A stretch of 64,000 nucleotides of DNA from Earliella scabrosa (Eukaryota; Basidiomycota; Agaricomycetes; Polyporales; Polyporaceae). The stretch lies in assembly GCA_022605405.1 (NCBI GenBank), contig JABYQQ010000001.1:1674001-1738000 (forward strand), in the 5' to 3' direction. Each line of letters begins with the position of its first letter. Within the stretch, counting starts at the first letter, position 1. The translations under genes and the position numbers were made by a program. The notes under the pieces were generated by a model. The model did no database searches and was not told the origin of the DNA. It saw only the letters and a program-made list of their open reading frames with translations. Below are positions 36,683-47,936 of the stretch, piece after piece.

Positions 36683-38216
36683 ATGAGCACCGCCGCATTG
36701 CCCCCCACACCCAAGTCGCCCGGCATCAGCGTCGGCGCACGCCGCAAGGGCCCCAAGCAGCTCCCGACGCTCCCCCTCTCCGCCTTCACGCCCCCCAACA
36801 CCGGCACGTCCGACCGCTTCCCGCTCGCACCCAGCCCAAGCACCCTCCAGCCCGAGGAGATCGTCGATGCCCACGTCATCTCCTCCAGCGGCGATCTTGC
36901 AAACTGGAAGTCGCAGGCAGGCCAGAACCTCGGCGGCCGGATAAGAGGTGTCGTCCTCTCCCTGCACGGAGCGCAGGCAGCAGATGTCGAGAAGGTGGTT
37001 CAGGAGTGAGTGTTTTCCTCGCTTAGATCGCCGCCTCGCGCCGCAGCGACGTTAGCGACGCGGCGTCGGGTCGGGCCGCCCTGTGCTGGATCTAGTCGCT
37101 TATCTGCGTCCTCCAGCCTGTCCGCGGCGTCGTCCACAACGCCCATCCTCGCCATCGCCGTCCCGTTCAGCCTCGACGATGGCGTCCCCGCGTCCCCACC
37201 GTCCTACCTCGCTTCTGGAAGCTCGTCCAAACCGCCGATCGTCCTCTCTACGACTTTCTCTCAGTCGTCACAGCCCGCGATTGACGCGCTCGCGTGGGCG
37301 CTCGCTCAGGGCTTCACGGTCAACATCGACGTCCAGAGCGATCTCCAGCAAGATAGCGGATGGGAGCTGTTCGAGGACTTCCTCACCAAGGCTACTGCCG
37401 CGCCGGAGGCTAAGGGCAAGATCGTTCTCTGTGAGTGGTTGATCAGATTATCGCTTCTCTTCTCCCCCCTTCGTTTGTGCAACACGTCCACTCGAGCGGA
37501 GCAGAATATGTAATCCGTCATCATCTGGTGATTCACCTGCCGCGCATCGTCTTCTACGGAAGTCAATATTCTTGGCATGCGCGTCTCGCAGGCGCGTTTC
37601 CCCTTGCAAACGCCATGCTGTTAGCAACGAACCTTGCCGTACCATACATTGCTGACTGGTCTTCTATGCAGCAAACATCCTCCCGCCGCCTGACGACCTC
37701 ACAATCCCCATCGTCAAGCTCCTGACGCACCTCACCTACCGGAGCTATCAAAGTCACACCGCCTCGCTTTCGCTCTTTGCAAACCTCTTCGTCAACTTCC
37801 TGCCACCAGCATGGGGCGCGCCGACGCCGCCTACACCTGCACCGCCACGCCAGACCGAGGAGGGCAAGGCCGAGGATGCGGAGAAGGCGGCTCGCGCAAA
37901 CGAGAAAGAGAAGAACGAGTGGAAGCGCCGCATCAAGATGTACGGTGAGTGCCCACCTGAATCTTCCACCCTCAGGGTTGAGACTGATATCGGCCGTGTC
38001 TATCCAGTCGGCCCTGCGGTTGAGGCATTCGGATTCCAGCGGATTCTCTTTGGCTCCTCCGCCGCTGCGCCATTAACCGGCAACTCTCCTGCGTCCAATG
38101 CAGGTGACTGGTACGAGATCGCGCGCGAATCGTTCGCGGAGCTCGGCGTCGAGCAGGATGCGATGGACGCCGTGTTCTCGCACAACGCGAAGCTCGTGTA
38201 CGGCGCGTCGTCATAG
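36683..38216 (+). CDS. Amidohydrolase-fold protein, probably lacking metal ligands
   Basis: The start at 36683 gives MSTAALPPTPKSPGIS; upstream codons in the frame lack an ATG. The N-terminal part has LQPEEIVDAHVISSSGDL, placed like the first strand of an amidohydrolase barrel. The second exon (about 37.12-37.43 kb) reads TPILAIAVPFSLDDGVP and VNIDVQSDLQ. An intron then joins to SNILPPPDDLTIPIVKLL, and a Lys/Glu/Ala-rich insert follows (37.86-37.93 kb). The last exon has VGPAVEAFGFQRILFGSS and ends at YGASS (stop 38214-38216). The C-terminal motif resembles the ILFGSD strand of Amidohydro_2 proteins, but Asp is Ser here and the HxH of the first strand is reduced to a single His. It may be a non-catalytic member or have a different metal site. 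The function is unknown. Confidence 0.65.
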
Positions 38217-39712
38217 AACGCAATAGAGCTTCTTGCTAGAGGTGATATGCGGTGATATGCGACGGATATTGGCTCCTGGACGCCAGTCATTATGTGTAAA
38301 TACTGTGAAGTTTGGAAGAAGTGTACGGATGCTCTCATGCTGTATATCGGTCTAGAGGGTGCCCCCTCGTGTTATTTATACCTCTGTTTGGATCCTAGTA
38401 CACGAGTAATTCACGATATGTTTCTTGTTCTCCAACGCTTCCCTTCAGTTGCTGTTCGCTTCCTGAGATGATGTCTGCCTTTTTCGTCCCAACCTTCACC
38501 TCGTATCGGACAACGTCATCATTGTTGGGGTATATAAGGCCACAGCGAGACGCGATATTACGTTGACCCTTTCCCCGCTTCCACCACCATGTCCTTCTCA
38601 TTTACTCTGCTCACCATTTCACCGCGCGCAACTGCCCTGCTCGTTGAAGACGTGCGGATCCATCCTTGAGCGCTAAATTGCACGTTTCGACCTCCACCGC
38701 AACGCTTGCTTCGTACATGGTTGTCGAGCTTCAGGAGGCTTCTAGCAAGTGAGCAAATGATGACGCCCAGAGGAGGATCCTGGTCTTCGGTACGTCTCCT
38801 CTTCCTTCTGTCTCCGCATCCAAGGACCAACACCTGTGTTCTGCCTCAAGACCTGACAGCGTTCTCCTGACCTGTCTGGGCCCTCCCCAATTCATACCGC
38901 CTCATGGATGATCTCTATGTCATTTTGGAGCAGGAGCGCCAACGCAAATGAAGGTGGTGGCAGATGATAAGTCGACACGAGGCAGCGCGTAGATCTCGTA
39001 CCGTCTCGCCGCGCATTCGGACTCGTCCCAAGCCTATCTTGCCTCATCATCTGCCTTCACCGCAAGACACGAAACACCAGAGCGGATCCTTGCCATCCTC
39101 GGCCATCGCGTCTCGTCAAGCATGCCATGCCCCCATTCTCGCTCGCCTCAGCATACATGAGCGCGTCCGTCGCCGGCTCGACCGTCCGAACCTTCCCCAA
39201 ACGGCAACGTTCAGCTCTTCTACGGCTCCCACTCCGCTGGTCTCGCCGCCTCTATCTCCTACACACGCTCTGTGATGTGTGAGAGCCCATCCTAGATGTT
39301 CGTAGGAGCGGTGCTGTGCGAGGCTTGTCCCCGCAGTCAGGCTCGACGCCCCTTGCGCCCGGCATATAGATATGGAGACAGACAAACAACCCCGTTTGAC
39401 TCGCGATCGCTACCTGCACGGGTCGTGGACAGTTGCCGACTGCACATGTCGAACACGTTGCGAGTGCTTGACGGCTGAAGTGCTCGCCTCCCCGGCTCCC
39501 CACGCGCAGACGTTATTAACGCGGCAACTCTGCTCACTCTAGCTCATCCTCTCCCTCTCCCCGTCCGGGCTTGGCCGCGACTTCACTGTCGGTCTCCCCT
39601 TCCAACTGTCTCCGCACCCCAGCTTCGCGCCGCTCCCACCGATTCGTCCGCGAATAGCTCCAACCTCGTTCTCACCGTCTTCGTCCCTTCTAGCCCGAGG
39701 GTCGCAACACAA
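38217..39712. other. Intergenic region with an orphan TATA box
   Basis: TATATAAG on the + strand (38531-38538) is followed after about 50 bases by an ATG opening only 25 codons. It may drive a short non-coding or tiny-peptide transcript. Arg/Pro-rich frames at 38.96-39.28 kb are probably leader or promoter sequence of the next gene. No other feature was seen. Confidence 0.35.
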
Positions 39713-41607
39713 ATGCACAGTAATTCCGAAGTCACCAATATCGATGTTCTTCCGCCCATCCCTGTGCCACCGCCAGGCGGCCCCCATCTTTTCCCTCCGA
39801 CTCCTCCTCCCCGCGACACCCTTCCTCTCCCAACTCCAGGCCTAGGGATGCCCATGCATGCACTCCCCCTCCAAAGCCCTGGTCTCAACTTGCCTCAAGG
39901 TTTCTTGACTCCACGGTCGTACGCATCGTTGTCGCCACCTGCCGTTCTGACGCCGGGCGCCCACGAGTAAGTCGTCCTTTCTTTGCGCGGATTTACCAAT
40001 CTCTGTTTCCCTCGCACTACGCGCACCGTCAATTCTCGGAGCTTACAGGGTTGCATCGCGTGCGCAGCATTGATCTCTTCAACGAGCTCCGGGAAGCGGC
40101 CGTGTCGCCTACCCCTATACACGAGATTCTACGCGACCCTGCCGTTCTATCCTCTCTCCTCTCACACCGCAAGAAGCCAAGACGTGGGTCATCGGCCTCG
40201 CACACCCCGAGGCTATCCACGCCGAGCGAGATACCCTCCGAGCGTGAGCGCGATCATTCATCGAAGCATGAATCGACCAAGACACGCGATCCGAGTCGCG
40301 AGCGCGACAACGCGAGCATCCGCACCAGCGATACCACCACGAGCGCATCGACGGTGAAGCCGCGCAAGAAGGACCGCGACCGCGATCGGGAGAACGACAG
40401 CGCGTCGATTCTGTCGCAGGTGCTCGCGGAGGAAGAGCGGCAAGCGCGCCACCTCAAGGCCGTCCTGCGGCACACGGGCGCTCGCCTGGAGGAGGAGCTG
40501 CGGCGCGCAGACGTTGCCGAGGTTCGCGCGCGCACGGCGGAGATCAGCCTGCAGGACGTCACCGCGAAGCTCGCCGCGTCCGAGTCGGCGCGGCACCAGG
40601 CGGAGCTCGAGGCGACGCGTGCCCAGGAGGAGTGCCGGCGGTGGCAGATGCAGGCCGATGCGGCAGAGCGGGACGCGCGGAGGCTGCAAGCTGATCTGGC
40701 GAGGGCGGAGAGGGCGCGTGCGGAGGTCGAGCAGGCGGAGAAGGAGGCGCGGGAGGCGGCGCGGAGGGCGGAGCAGACGTTGCGGGAGTGGCAGGCAAGA
40801 GAGCAGGGGCGTGAGGAGGTGAGGAGGTTGGAGGTGAGGAGGAGGTATACCGATGGGCGCGATGAGGGCTTTGAAGATGGGCGGGCGGAGGGGTACGAGG
40901 CTGGACGACAGGACGGGTATGAGGAAGGTCACCATGAGGGGGTGGAGGCCGGCAGGTCGGAGGGGTTCAATGCCGGGCGACTTGCAGGCTTCGAGGAAGG
41001 CCGCAAGGCAGGATACGCCGACGGGCACGAAGCGGGCTACGCTCAAGGCCGCAAGGAGGAGCGCGTGCGCGCTCTGGACGCCTTTGATCGGTTCATCGAG
41101 TCGGAGATGGACCACGGGGCGAGGAGCGTGACCGAGTACGAGGTGAGATACCCTCACCCCTCCTCACGGTGAGCTGTATATTCAGTTTGCTCGTCGCATG
41201 CCAACCAGGCGGACGACCGCACCAAGCGATGGGTGGAGGCGACACGGAAGATGCGCGAGCCATCCCCACGGCCGCCAGTCAAGCAGGACGCGCTCAAGGT
41301 CCCTCCGCAACTGCACGCGCCGCAGCCTCAGCATGTCATGACGCCGCCACCCCCGCGCGGGATGCCAATGCCCGATTCTGCGCCTGCTCCTCCGCCCCAG
41401 CCTCAGCAGCAGTTCTATGCGCAGCCGCCAGCGCAGACCCCGAGGGACCAGCAGCACATCCAGGCGCCGCAGCCGGTGCAGGCAGTGCGCGAGCCCTCTC
41501 CAGCTCCGAAGCTGGTGTGGCTCCACCGACCGCTGAATAACCTTCCCCGCGACCCGCCGCCAGACCCCGGGCGGCAGCTGCCCGTCATCCCAGAGCAGCG
41601 GGCGTGA
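39713..41607 (+). CDS. Coiled-coil protein with a 16-unit GX3 repeat
   Basis: ATG 39713 begins a Pro-rich exon (to 39966). The intron ends at a CGCAG acceptor (40067), giving DIDLFNELREAA and a long second exon. In order, residues then form an Arg/Asp/Ser-rich charged region, a long coiled coil (about 40.4-40.85 kb; LEATRAQEECRRWQMQ and DLARAERARAEVEQAE), and a perfectly periodic repeat at 40855-41049. In this repeat every fourth residue is Gly (GRDEGFEDGRAEGYEAG and onward; 17 Gly, 65 residues). A last exon from about 41.21 kb is Pro/Gln-rich and ends VIPEQRA. GX3 repeats are known in Yae1-type proteins and in FliH-like secretion ATPase regulators as closely packed helices. Nothing else links this protein to them. 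Its role is unknown; it is likely cytoplasmic and oligomeric. Confidence 0.8.
40855..41049 (+). repeat. GX3 amino-acid repeat (16 units plus terminal Gly)
   Basis: 195 bases encode 65 residues with Gly at every fourth position without interruption. The pattern alternates G-[RH]-x-x with G-[YFV]-x-x, so the true period is eight residues. Codons for Gly vary, so the repeat is kept at the protein level rather than as recent DNA slippage. Confidence 0.9.
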
Positions 41608-42178
41608 GCTGGTATCCCATGCGCATCCGCATCTCACTATGTCCCCAAGTTAACGTCAAACAAACTCGTACCGTCTCGCCGAAATAATGACAGGGCCCGG
41701 CCTGGGTGCTGGAACCCTCTTTCTCCGCTGTGAAGGATGATCGATGAAGCCCGTGCCTAATGATAGACATTGTAACATTATTCAAGACCGGCTGCTACGC
41801 CTCGGACCATAGACTGCGCATCTGTATCGCTGTATTGTTGTCTCGTCGTATCGTTTCTCGTGTATGTCGTTTGCTATGATATCCTGCGTTTCATCATGTC
41901 CTCTGTGGTCTTTGAGCTCTAGGTCGACATTCGGTAATGAAGCTCACTAGGAGAGTGCACGAAGAACTCATTTTCAGCTGCGCACCGTGTCCGTAGTAGG
42001 AGGATTGGGTATGCTGACAGCTTGTCGCGACATACATAACTTAATGGGTTGCGATATACATTCGATGCCGAGCTCGTATGCACAACGAACCAGGGCCAGT
42101 ATGAAGGAAGTAGAGCACCTCAAAGCATCTCTTGCTGCTCCGCGCCCCCCGCCCGAGACCGCGTCGACGCCTTCAAGC
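41608..42178. other. Convergent intergenic region
   Basis: Two genes end here on opposite strands. It contains AT-richer 3' flank sequence and no gene. Confidence 0.5.
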
Positions 42179-43826
42179 TCAGGTAAGCTTGGGCGTGGTC
42201 CAGTCGATCCACTGCGACTGCGTCCAGGAGACGCCATTGAAGACCTTGTTCGACTCGAAGAAGTTCGTGCTGACGTTCTGGCCAAGCAAGAACCGGTTGA
42301 AGAACGCGTTCAGCTGCGTGTTCAGGCTCGCGGGCCACGCGCAGTGCTGGTGCCCGCCGACCTGCTCGAACCCGTGGTGGTCCGCGACCCCGAGCGCGTC
42401 CCAGACCGTGTGCGCCGCGGTCATGCACCCGAACGACGAGAGCGGGCTGAGCCAGATAAAGTCCGTGTTCTCGAACGAGATCATCGGGCGCGGCGCGACG
42501 AGCGCCGCGAGCAGGTGGTGGTCGTACGGGAGCACGGGCAGGTTGTTCACGAACCCGTTGAACGCGGTCGAGAACCAGACGTTCTCCTGCACGATCTCCG
42601 TCGCGGTCTGGACGACGCTCCCCGAGTCGGACTCGAACTTGGACAGACGCCAGCACGCGTCTCCGCCCGAGCCGGACTCCTGCGGGAGTGTGAGCGCGAT
42701 GCGCGTGTCGAGCGCGCCGGCCATGAGCGCGCCCTTGCCGTTGCGCGAGCAGCCGGTGACCGCGACCTTCTGCGGGTTCAGGTTCGCGGCGGGCGTGATC
42801 TCGATGGCGTCGATGATGCGGCTGACGCCCCATGCCCAGGCCGTCATCGCGGACGCGCTGTGGCTCTTGCCGAAGAGGTTGTAGAATTGGCCGACGCCGC
42901 GGCTGCTCTGGTCGTTCTGCACCGCCATCTGCGAGTTCGCGTAGACGAGCTGAGCAACCTGTGGAAACGAGCATGTCAGTGCTGGGGGTAGGGTGACTCA
43001 TTAGGAGATACCTACTCCGCTAGGAACAGGCAGACTGAGACCATCGTAGATGATGATGACGGGCCAACCGCCAGCGGGCGGGGTACCAGCCGGGTACGTG
43101 ATCTTCGGCGAGAACGTCATCGTGTTGCCGCCGTTCGTGGAAGTGATGGAGAGCGTGGCCGTGTTGCCAGACTTCGTGAGAGACGTTGTCAGCAAGGCGG
43201 GCTTGCCCGGGAGTTCGCCAGCTTCATAGCCTTGGACGAGCTTCAAGATCTGGGCACGCCTGCACTCCCAGTCCTCCTTCGTCAGGACGGCGCTGCCATC
43301 GTTGAACTTGAACGGGTTAGGGAGCTTCGTGTTGTTGAAGCCGGGGATGGTGCTGGAAGTAGAGCAGGAGCCGGGTACAGGGTTCGCGGTTTGCGAGGGA
43401 GGAGGGGGAGCGGCGGTAGTGGTTGGAGGAGGGGAAGCGGGTGTTGTGGCCGGCGCAGATGTGACTGGAGGAGGAGGGGCGGCGGCACCGGGAATGCATT
43501 GCCTGTATATGACAATGAGATGAGATATGGCAATATGTGATGACACGGGCACATACGAATAGTACGGGTTCAAGACCGTGCACGTGGCGCCCGACACGCA
43601 GCCTGGGTTTGTGTTAAAAGCGTGTTTCTTTCGGTCTCGCGCTACATAAGTGCAGACGTACTCGTGGCTCCGCTCCATCCTATACCGCCGCACTGACCTG
43701 GAGGACCGTCAGCAAAACCGTCGTCATACAGCTCAGAAAGACTGCAAACTCACCCCAGACGGGTGATTGCGCATGGGCGAGGTGCAGGAGGGCAAAGGCC
43801 ACGCTGACCGCGGTGAATAGCTGCAT
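42179..43826 (-). CDS. CBM1-CE15 4-O-methyl-glucuronoyl methylesterase (copy 1)
   Basis: A secreted esterase that cleaves the ester bond between glucuronic acid of xylan and lignin. The start at 43826 opens a signal peptide, [24 protein letters not shown]1 cellulose-binding module follows, split over three exons ([30 protein letters not shown]), and then a Pro/Thr/Ala linker near 43.45 kb. The catalytic domain includes [39 protein letters not shown] and the nucleophile motif [10 protein letters not shown] (about 42.75 kb). It also has [16 protein letters not shown] and the catalytic His in [12 protein letters not shown]. It ends [10 protein letters not shown] at 42179. All expected catalytic residues are visible and the length of about 480 residues fits CBM1-CE15 enzymes. 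It forms a tandem pair with the copy at 45 kb. Confidence 0.95.
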
Positions 43827-45003
43827 CTCGTCAGAGGTTCTTCAGCGAGGAGGAAAGTTTACTGCTCCTCCGTCCCTTTATGCTCCCTCCGCAAGCCCTC
43901 CGCGGGCCCCGACGGCGCATGCGCTCCGAGGAAGCTCCCTGCTCTGAATGAAACGGACCTACGAGACCACAACGGACCGCCTGCCTCTTCCTGCCTGCGC
44001 CAGCACACCTCCGCACTCGTGACGTAGGGAGGGAGCCATGTGCCGCGTGACTGCCTCCGCAAATGCAGCTTCGTGCGGACCCCCATCAAACATGCTGATT
44101 CCCACTACGTCCGGACGACGTGCAGAAGTCCCCGGGGCTTGTATGCGGTGCTGGCAGGGGTCGAGCCTCAAATGTCATGTATATGTGTTCGGACCAACGT
44201 CGGGCACGTCGCCGCCTGTGCCATACAGCAGAGATTCGCCGGTTGTTGTTGGGCACGGGCCGCGAGGGAGCTACGGTGGCGAAGATGCGGAGTCTCTAAC
44301 AGGAAATGAAGGGTATGTCAGCGAGTCTTCCAGCACCGGGCAAGCAGTCACATACCTACGCTTGTGTGTGTCGGGCGGTCAGGTCGAACAACGCGCCACA
44401 CGGTGTCTATTTTCGTGCTTCGACGTTTTCAATCACAACACGTGAGTGTAGCAGCTGAGCACACCACTGTGCACGCGGCACGCACAGTTTCTAGGACAAT
44501 GGTGAGTACGATTCATGAAGATATGGATTCAGGCCAGAACCGTCAAGTGATACTCACCAAAAGTCTATGATGATCGCAGCTTGAGAGAAGTGAAGGAAGC
44601 GCTCAAATTGTTTGTTTTACAGAGCCCGGCACCGGGCCTTCGCGAAGCTTGACGGCTCGAGCACGGAAAGCACCAGGAACCGCATGGTCAGCGAAGTGTA
44701 CACCCCTGAGCTACCGGTCTCCCTGTTCTCCTTCATGCGCAATAAGTCGAGAAATGCCCAGAAGTCTCACAGAGCTCACAGCTCAATGGATAAATTGCGT
44801 CGTCGTGTTCGTACAACAATTCTCGAGCTTCCGAACCCGGAAGTGCGGCCGCTGCGGACCGGGAACTGGAAAGGAAGATGTTTTCGTCATTGACGTGGCA
44901 AGCTCAAGCTTCAAGACCCTCAACGCCCTTCATCGCGGCTCTACGCACCAGCGTCAGCACCTCGATCCACATCACAGTGCGTAGACGCACCTCCAGCATA
45001 GCT
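43827..45003. other. Spacer between tandem esterase genes
   Basis: Holds the promoter of copy 1 (43.87-43.94 kb) and the 3' flank of copy 2. The remaining 900 bases have only short frames and no recognised feature. Confidence 0.5.
43871..43940 (-). promoter_or_regulatory. Promoter block of esterase copy 1, shared with copy 2
   Basis: On the - strand the block holds a CATAAAGGGACG box (43871-43882). A 26-base segment (43915-43940), with the palindrome GCGCATGCGC at one end, is identical to one at the same distance from the start of copy 2. Sequence between the boxes is only partly similar. Confidence 0.6.
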
Positions 45004-46648
45004 TCAAGTGAGCCTAGGCGTCGTCCAGTCGATCCACTGCGACTGCGTCCAAGTGACGCCGTTGAAGTTCCTGTTCGACTCAAAGTAGTTCGTGCTGACG
45101 TTCTGGCCGAGCAGGAACCGGTTGAAGAACGCGTTCAGCTGCGTGTTCAAGCTCGATGGCCACGCGCAGTGCGCGTGCCCGCCGACCTGCTCGAACCCGT
45201 GGTGGTCCGCAACGCCGAGCGCCTCATACACGGTCCGCGTCGCGGTCATGCACCCGAACGACGAGAGCGGGCTCAGCCAGACATAGTCCGTGTTCTCGAA
45301 CGAGATCAGCCCGCGCGGCGCGACGAGCGCCGCGAGCAAGTGGTGGTCGTACGGGAGGGAGGGGAGGTTGTTCACGTAGCCGTTGAACGCCCTCGAGAAC
45401 CACACGTTCTCGCCGACGATCTGCGTCGCCGTCTGCACCTGGCTGCCCGAGTCCTGCTCGTACTTGGACAGTCGCCAGCACGCGTCTCCGCCCGAGCCGG
45501 ACTCCTGCGGGAGCGTGAGCGCGATGCGGGTGTCGAGCGCGCCCGCCATGAGCGCGCCCTTGCCGTTGCGCGAGCAGCCAGTGACTGCGACCTTCTGTGG
45601 GTTCAGGTTGGCGTCCGGAGTCTGCTCGAGGGCGTCGATGATGCGACTGACGCCCCATGCCCAGGCCGTCATCGCAGAGGCGGAGTGGCTCTGGCCGTAG
45701 AGGTTGTAGAAAAGACCGACGCCGCGGCTGCCCTGGCCGTTTTGCTGGGCCATCTCAGAGTTGCCATAGATGAGTTGAGCAACCTATCGACACGGTCCCC
45801 ATCAGCAAGGGTGGATGATGCTCATTTGTGAAGATACTCACGCCGTTAGGAACAGGCAGACTAAGACCATCGTACGCGATGATGACCGGCCAGCCCCCAG
45901 CAGGCGGAGTGCCGGACGGGTAAGTGATCCTCGGCGAGAACGTGATGGAGTTGCCGCCGTTGCTGGCGGTGATGCGGAGCGTGCCCGTGGTTCCCGACTT
46001 GCTGATCGACGCGGTGAGCGACGACGGCTTGCCCGGGAGCTCTCCCGCCTCATAGCCCTGGACGAGCTTGAGGATTTGTGCGCGCCTGCACTCCCAGTCA
46101 GCCTTGGTGGTGACCGCGCTTCCGTCGTTGAACTTGAAGGGGTTCGGGAGCCTGCTGTTGCTGAAGCCCGGGACGGTGCTGGGGGTTGCGCAATCTCCGG
46201 GGACGGGGTTGGACGTCGGCCCAGGCGGGGGTTGCTCGGTCGTGGTTGGCCCTGGGTTCGGGGGAGGCTCAGTCGTGACCGGGGGAGGGGGAGCGGTTCC
46301 GGGAAGGCATTGCCTACATGGTCCGCGTCAGATATTCGCGCTACTCATATGGCACTGTAGGAACAACGTACGAGTAGTAGGGGTTCAGCACCGTGCACAC
46401 GGAGCCAGAAACACAGGCTAGATGCATGTCAGCTGTCGGCCGTTCCCCACGCGCTAGGAATGCTCATATAGACTCACTAGTTGGGCCGCTCCAGCCCTGA
46501 CCACCACACTGACCTAGTGGAAAAGTACAGTCAATGCGAGCATCGAGATGACAGCGTCTGTAGCAGAAAACTCACCCCAAGTGGGAGCCTGAGCGTACGC
46601 GGTGTGCAGAAGAGCAAAGGCTACACTGACTGCAGTGAAGAGCTGCAT
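45004..46648 (-). CDS. CBM1-CE15 4-O-methyl-glucuronoyl methylesterase (copy 2)
   Basis: A paralog of the neighbouring esterase with the same domain order and exon layout. The start at 46648 shares the signal peptide [20 protein letters not shown] with copy 1 except near its end. Split CBM1 exons lie at 46.58-46.31 kb. The linker is more Pro/Gly-rich ([20 protein letters not shown]) than in copy 1. The catalytic domain has [19 protein letters not shown], the nucleophile [26 protein letters not shown] and [12 protein letters not shown], ending [10 protein letters not shown] at 45004. Differences cluster in the linker and in surface loops such as the segment following SGTTGTL. Both copies look active, suggesting retained dosage or slight divergence in substrate fit. 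Gene order and orientation indicate unequal crossing-over duplication. Confidence 0.95.
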
Positions 46649-46692
46649 CTCGACAGATATCCTTCAGCGAGGAGACGACGCCCCAATCCCGC

Positions 46693-46763
46693 CGTCCCTT
46701 TATGTCTACGCGACACACCCTCGCGCGGGGCCCGACCGCGCATGCGCTCCGAGGAAGCTCCCT
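46693..46763 (-). promoter_or_regulatory. Promoter block of esterase copy 2, shared with copy 1
   Basis: The CATAAAGGGACG box (46693-46704) and the 26-base block (46738-46763) lie 45 and 90 bases upstream of ATG 46648. The spacing matches copy 1 within one base. Confidence 0.6.
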
Positions 46764-47936
46764 CTTCTGAATTACAGCTAGCTGGTGGACTATGACCCGG
46801 GACCGCGCCTCTCGTTGCGCGCCCACACATCCTCGAGACCGGGACATGCAGGAAGGGGCTCCCGCGCCGCGTGACCGCGTTCTGGACTGCCTCGTCGCGC
46901 AAATGTCCGTTAGACGTGCAGCTTTGCGCAACCCCACACGGCCTTGGCACGGTTCAGCCCGACGGTCGCGTCTTCGTCCTCGGGCCAACATCGGGCGCGA
47001 CACAGGTCTAGTACAGCAAACACACACCATCAGACGGCCTCGAAGTGAACCGGCAGGAAGAATCGAGAACGACTCACGCACCACGGACGTGTAGAGGCGT
47101 ATAGTGATCACCGGGGTCGACCATCGAGACGTTCATCCGAAGCACTGATGGCCAAGCGGGAAATTTCACCGACGACATCAGTGTCTATAACCCTATTTCC
47201 CCATGCACCTGCTGACTACCCCGCATGACTGACGAGGTCGGAACACAGCAGGAATCACTGGATCGCAAGGCGATGTCGAGCTTGCACGCGAACATACCAC
47301 GTCAAAGTGGGCGCTAATGACTCTTTAACTGGACTTTGTTGAGCCGGTGGAAGTTAGCCATGAATTATGAATCATGGGCATCTCTCGTGGCAATGCGGTG
47401 TTCGCGCTCCCTCCTAGACTCAGCGAAGATGCCAAACGGCCGTCAACAAACATCACGAAATGGACCGGCCCTTGCCCCTAGCGGTCGAACTCGCCCCGCT
47501 GAATAGACCCGGACATGATCTTGGCAAACACGAACATCATGCACTACCATTCATCGGATGCGGATGCGAATTCAATGAGCGGTGGTGTTCTCCAGAACAA
47601 ACCATGGACTTACCATGTTGATCCACGACGAGCACGGACGCCGACAGAATACCTCCGAGGGCTGCAGCCAACCACGGTCTTGCGCCTTCGTCCAGACAAA
47701 CGCCGCTTGCGGCCCGCCGGACAGCCCGGCGAGCAACGAGCCGGCGAATGCATACTGTGTGGTGGGAGTTTGGCCGCCTCCGAGGCCGCGCACACGTTGC
47801 ACTCCAAGGACGTGCGTTGACAGTCGTGATTAGCGTGCACCTATGTACTACTCAGGAATATCTAAGGCAGTTTTAGGCCCTCAAGCAGCGCAAGGAACAG
47901 GGCAGGAGAAGCGAGCAGCCGTCAGCTCATTGCTGC
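46764..47936. other. Intergenic region with an unassigned - strand hydrophobic frame
   Basis: No firm gene. Between about 47.83 and 47.61 kb the - strand reads TQYAFAGSLLAGLSGG in one frame and AALGGILSASVLVVD in another, before a GTAAGT donor. This could be part of a small membrane or secreted protein gene, but no start or stop could be tied to it. Confidence 0.35.

Noticed and set aside
38531..38665. TATA box followed by a 25-codon frame
   Set aside because: Too short and without homology to call a gene; kept only as a note on the intergenic region.
40258..41157. 299-codon - strand frame, Leu/Pro/Arg-rich
   Set aside because: Antisense shadow of the coiled-coil and GX3 repeat coding sequence.
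44878..45831. 317-codon + strand open frame opposite esterase copy 2 (and a similar one opposite copy 1)
   Set aside because: Runs exactly antisense to a well-supported catalytic domain; long antisense frames are expected from strong GC third-position bias.
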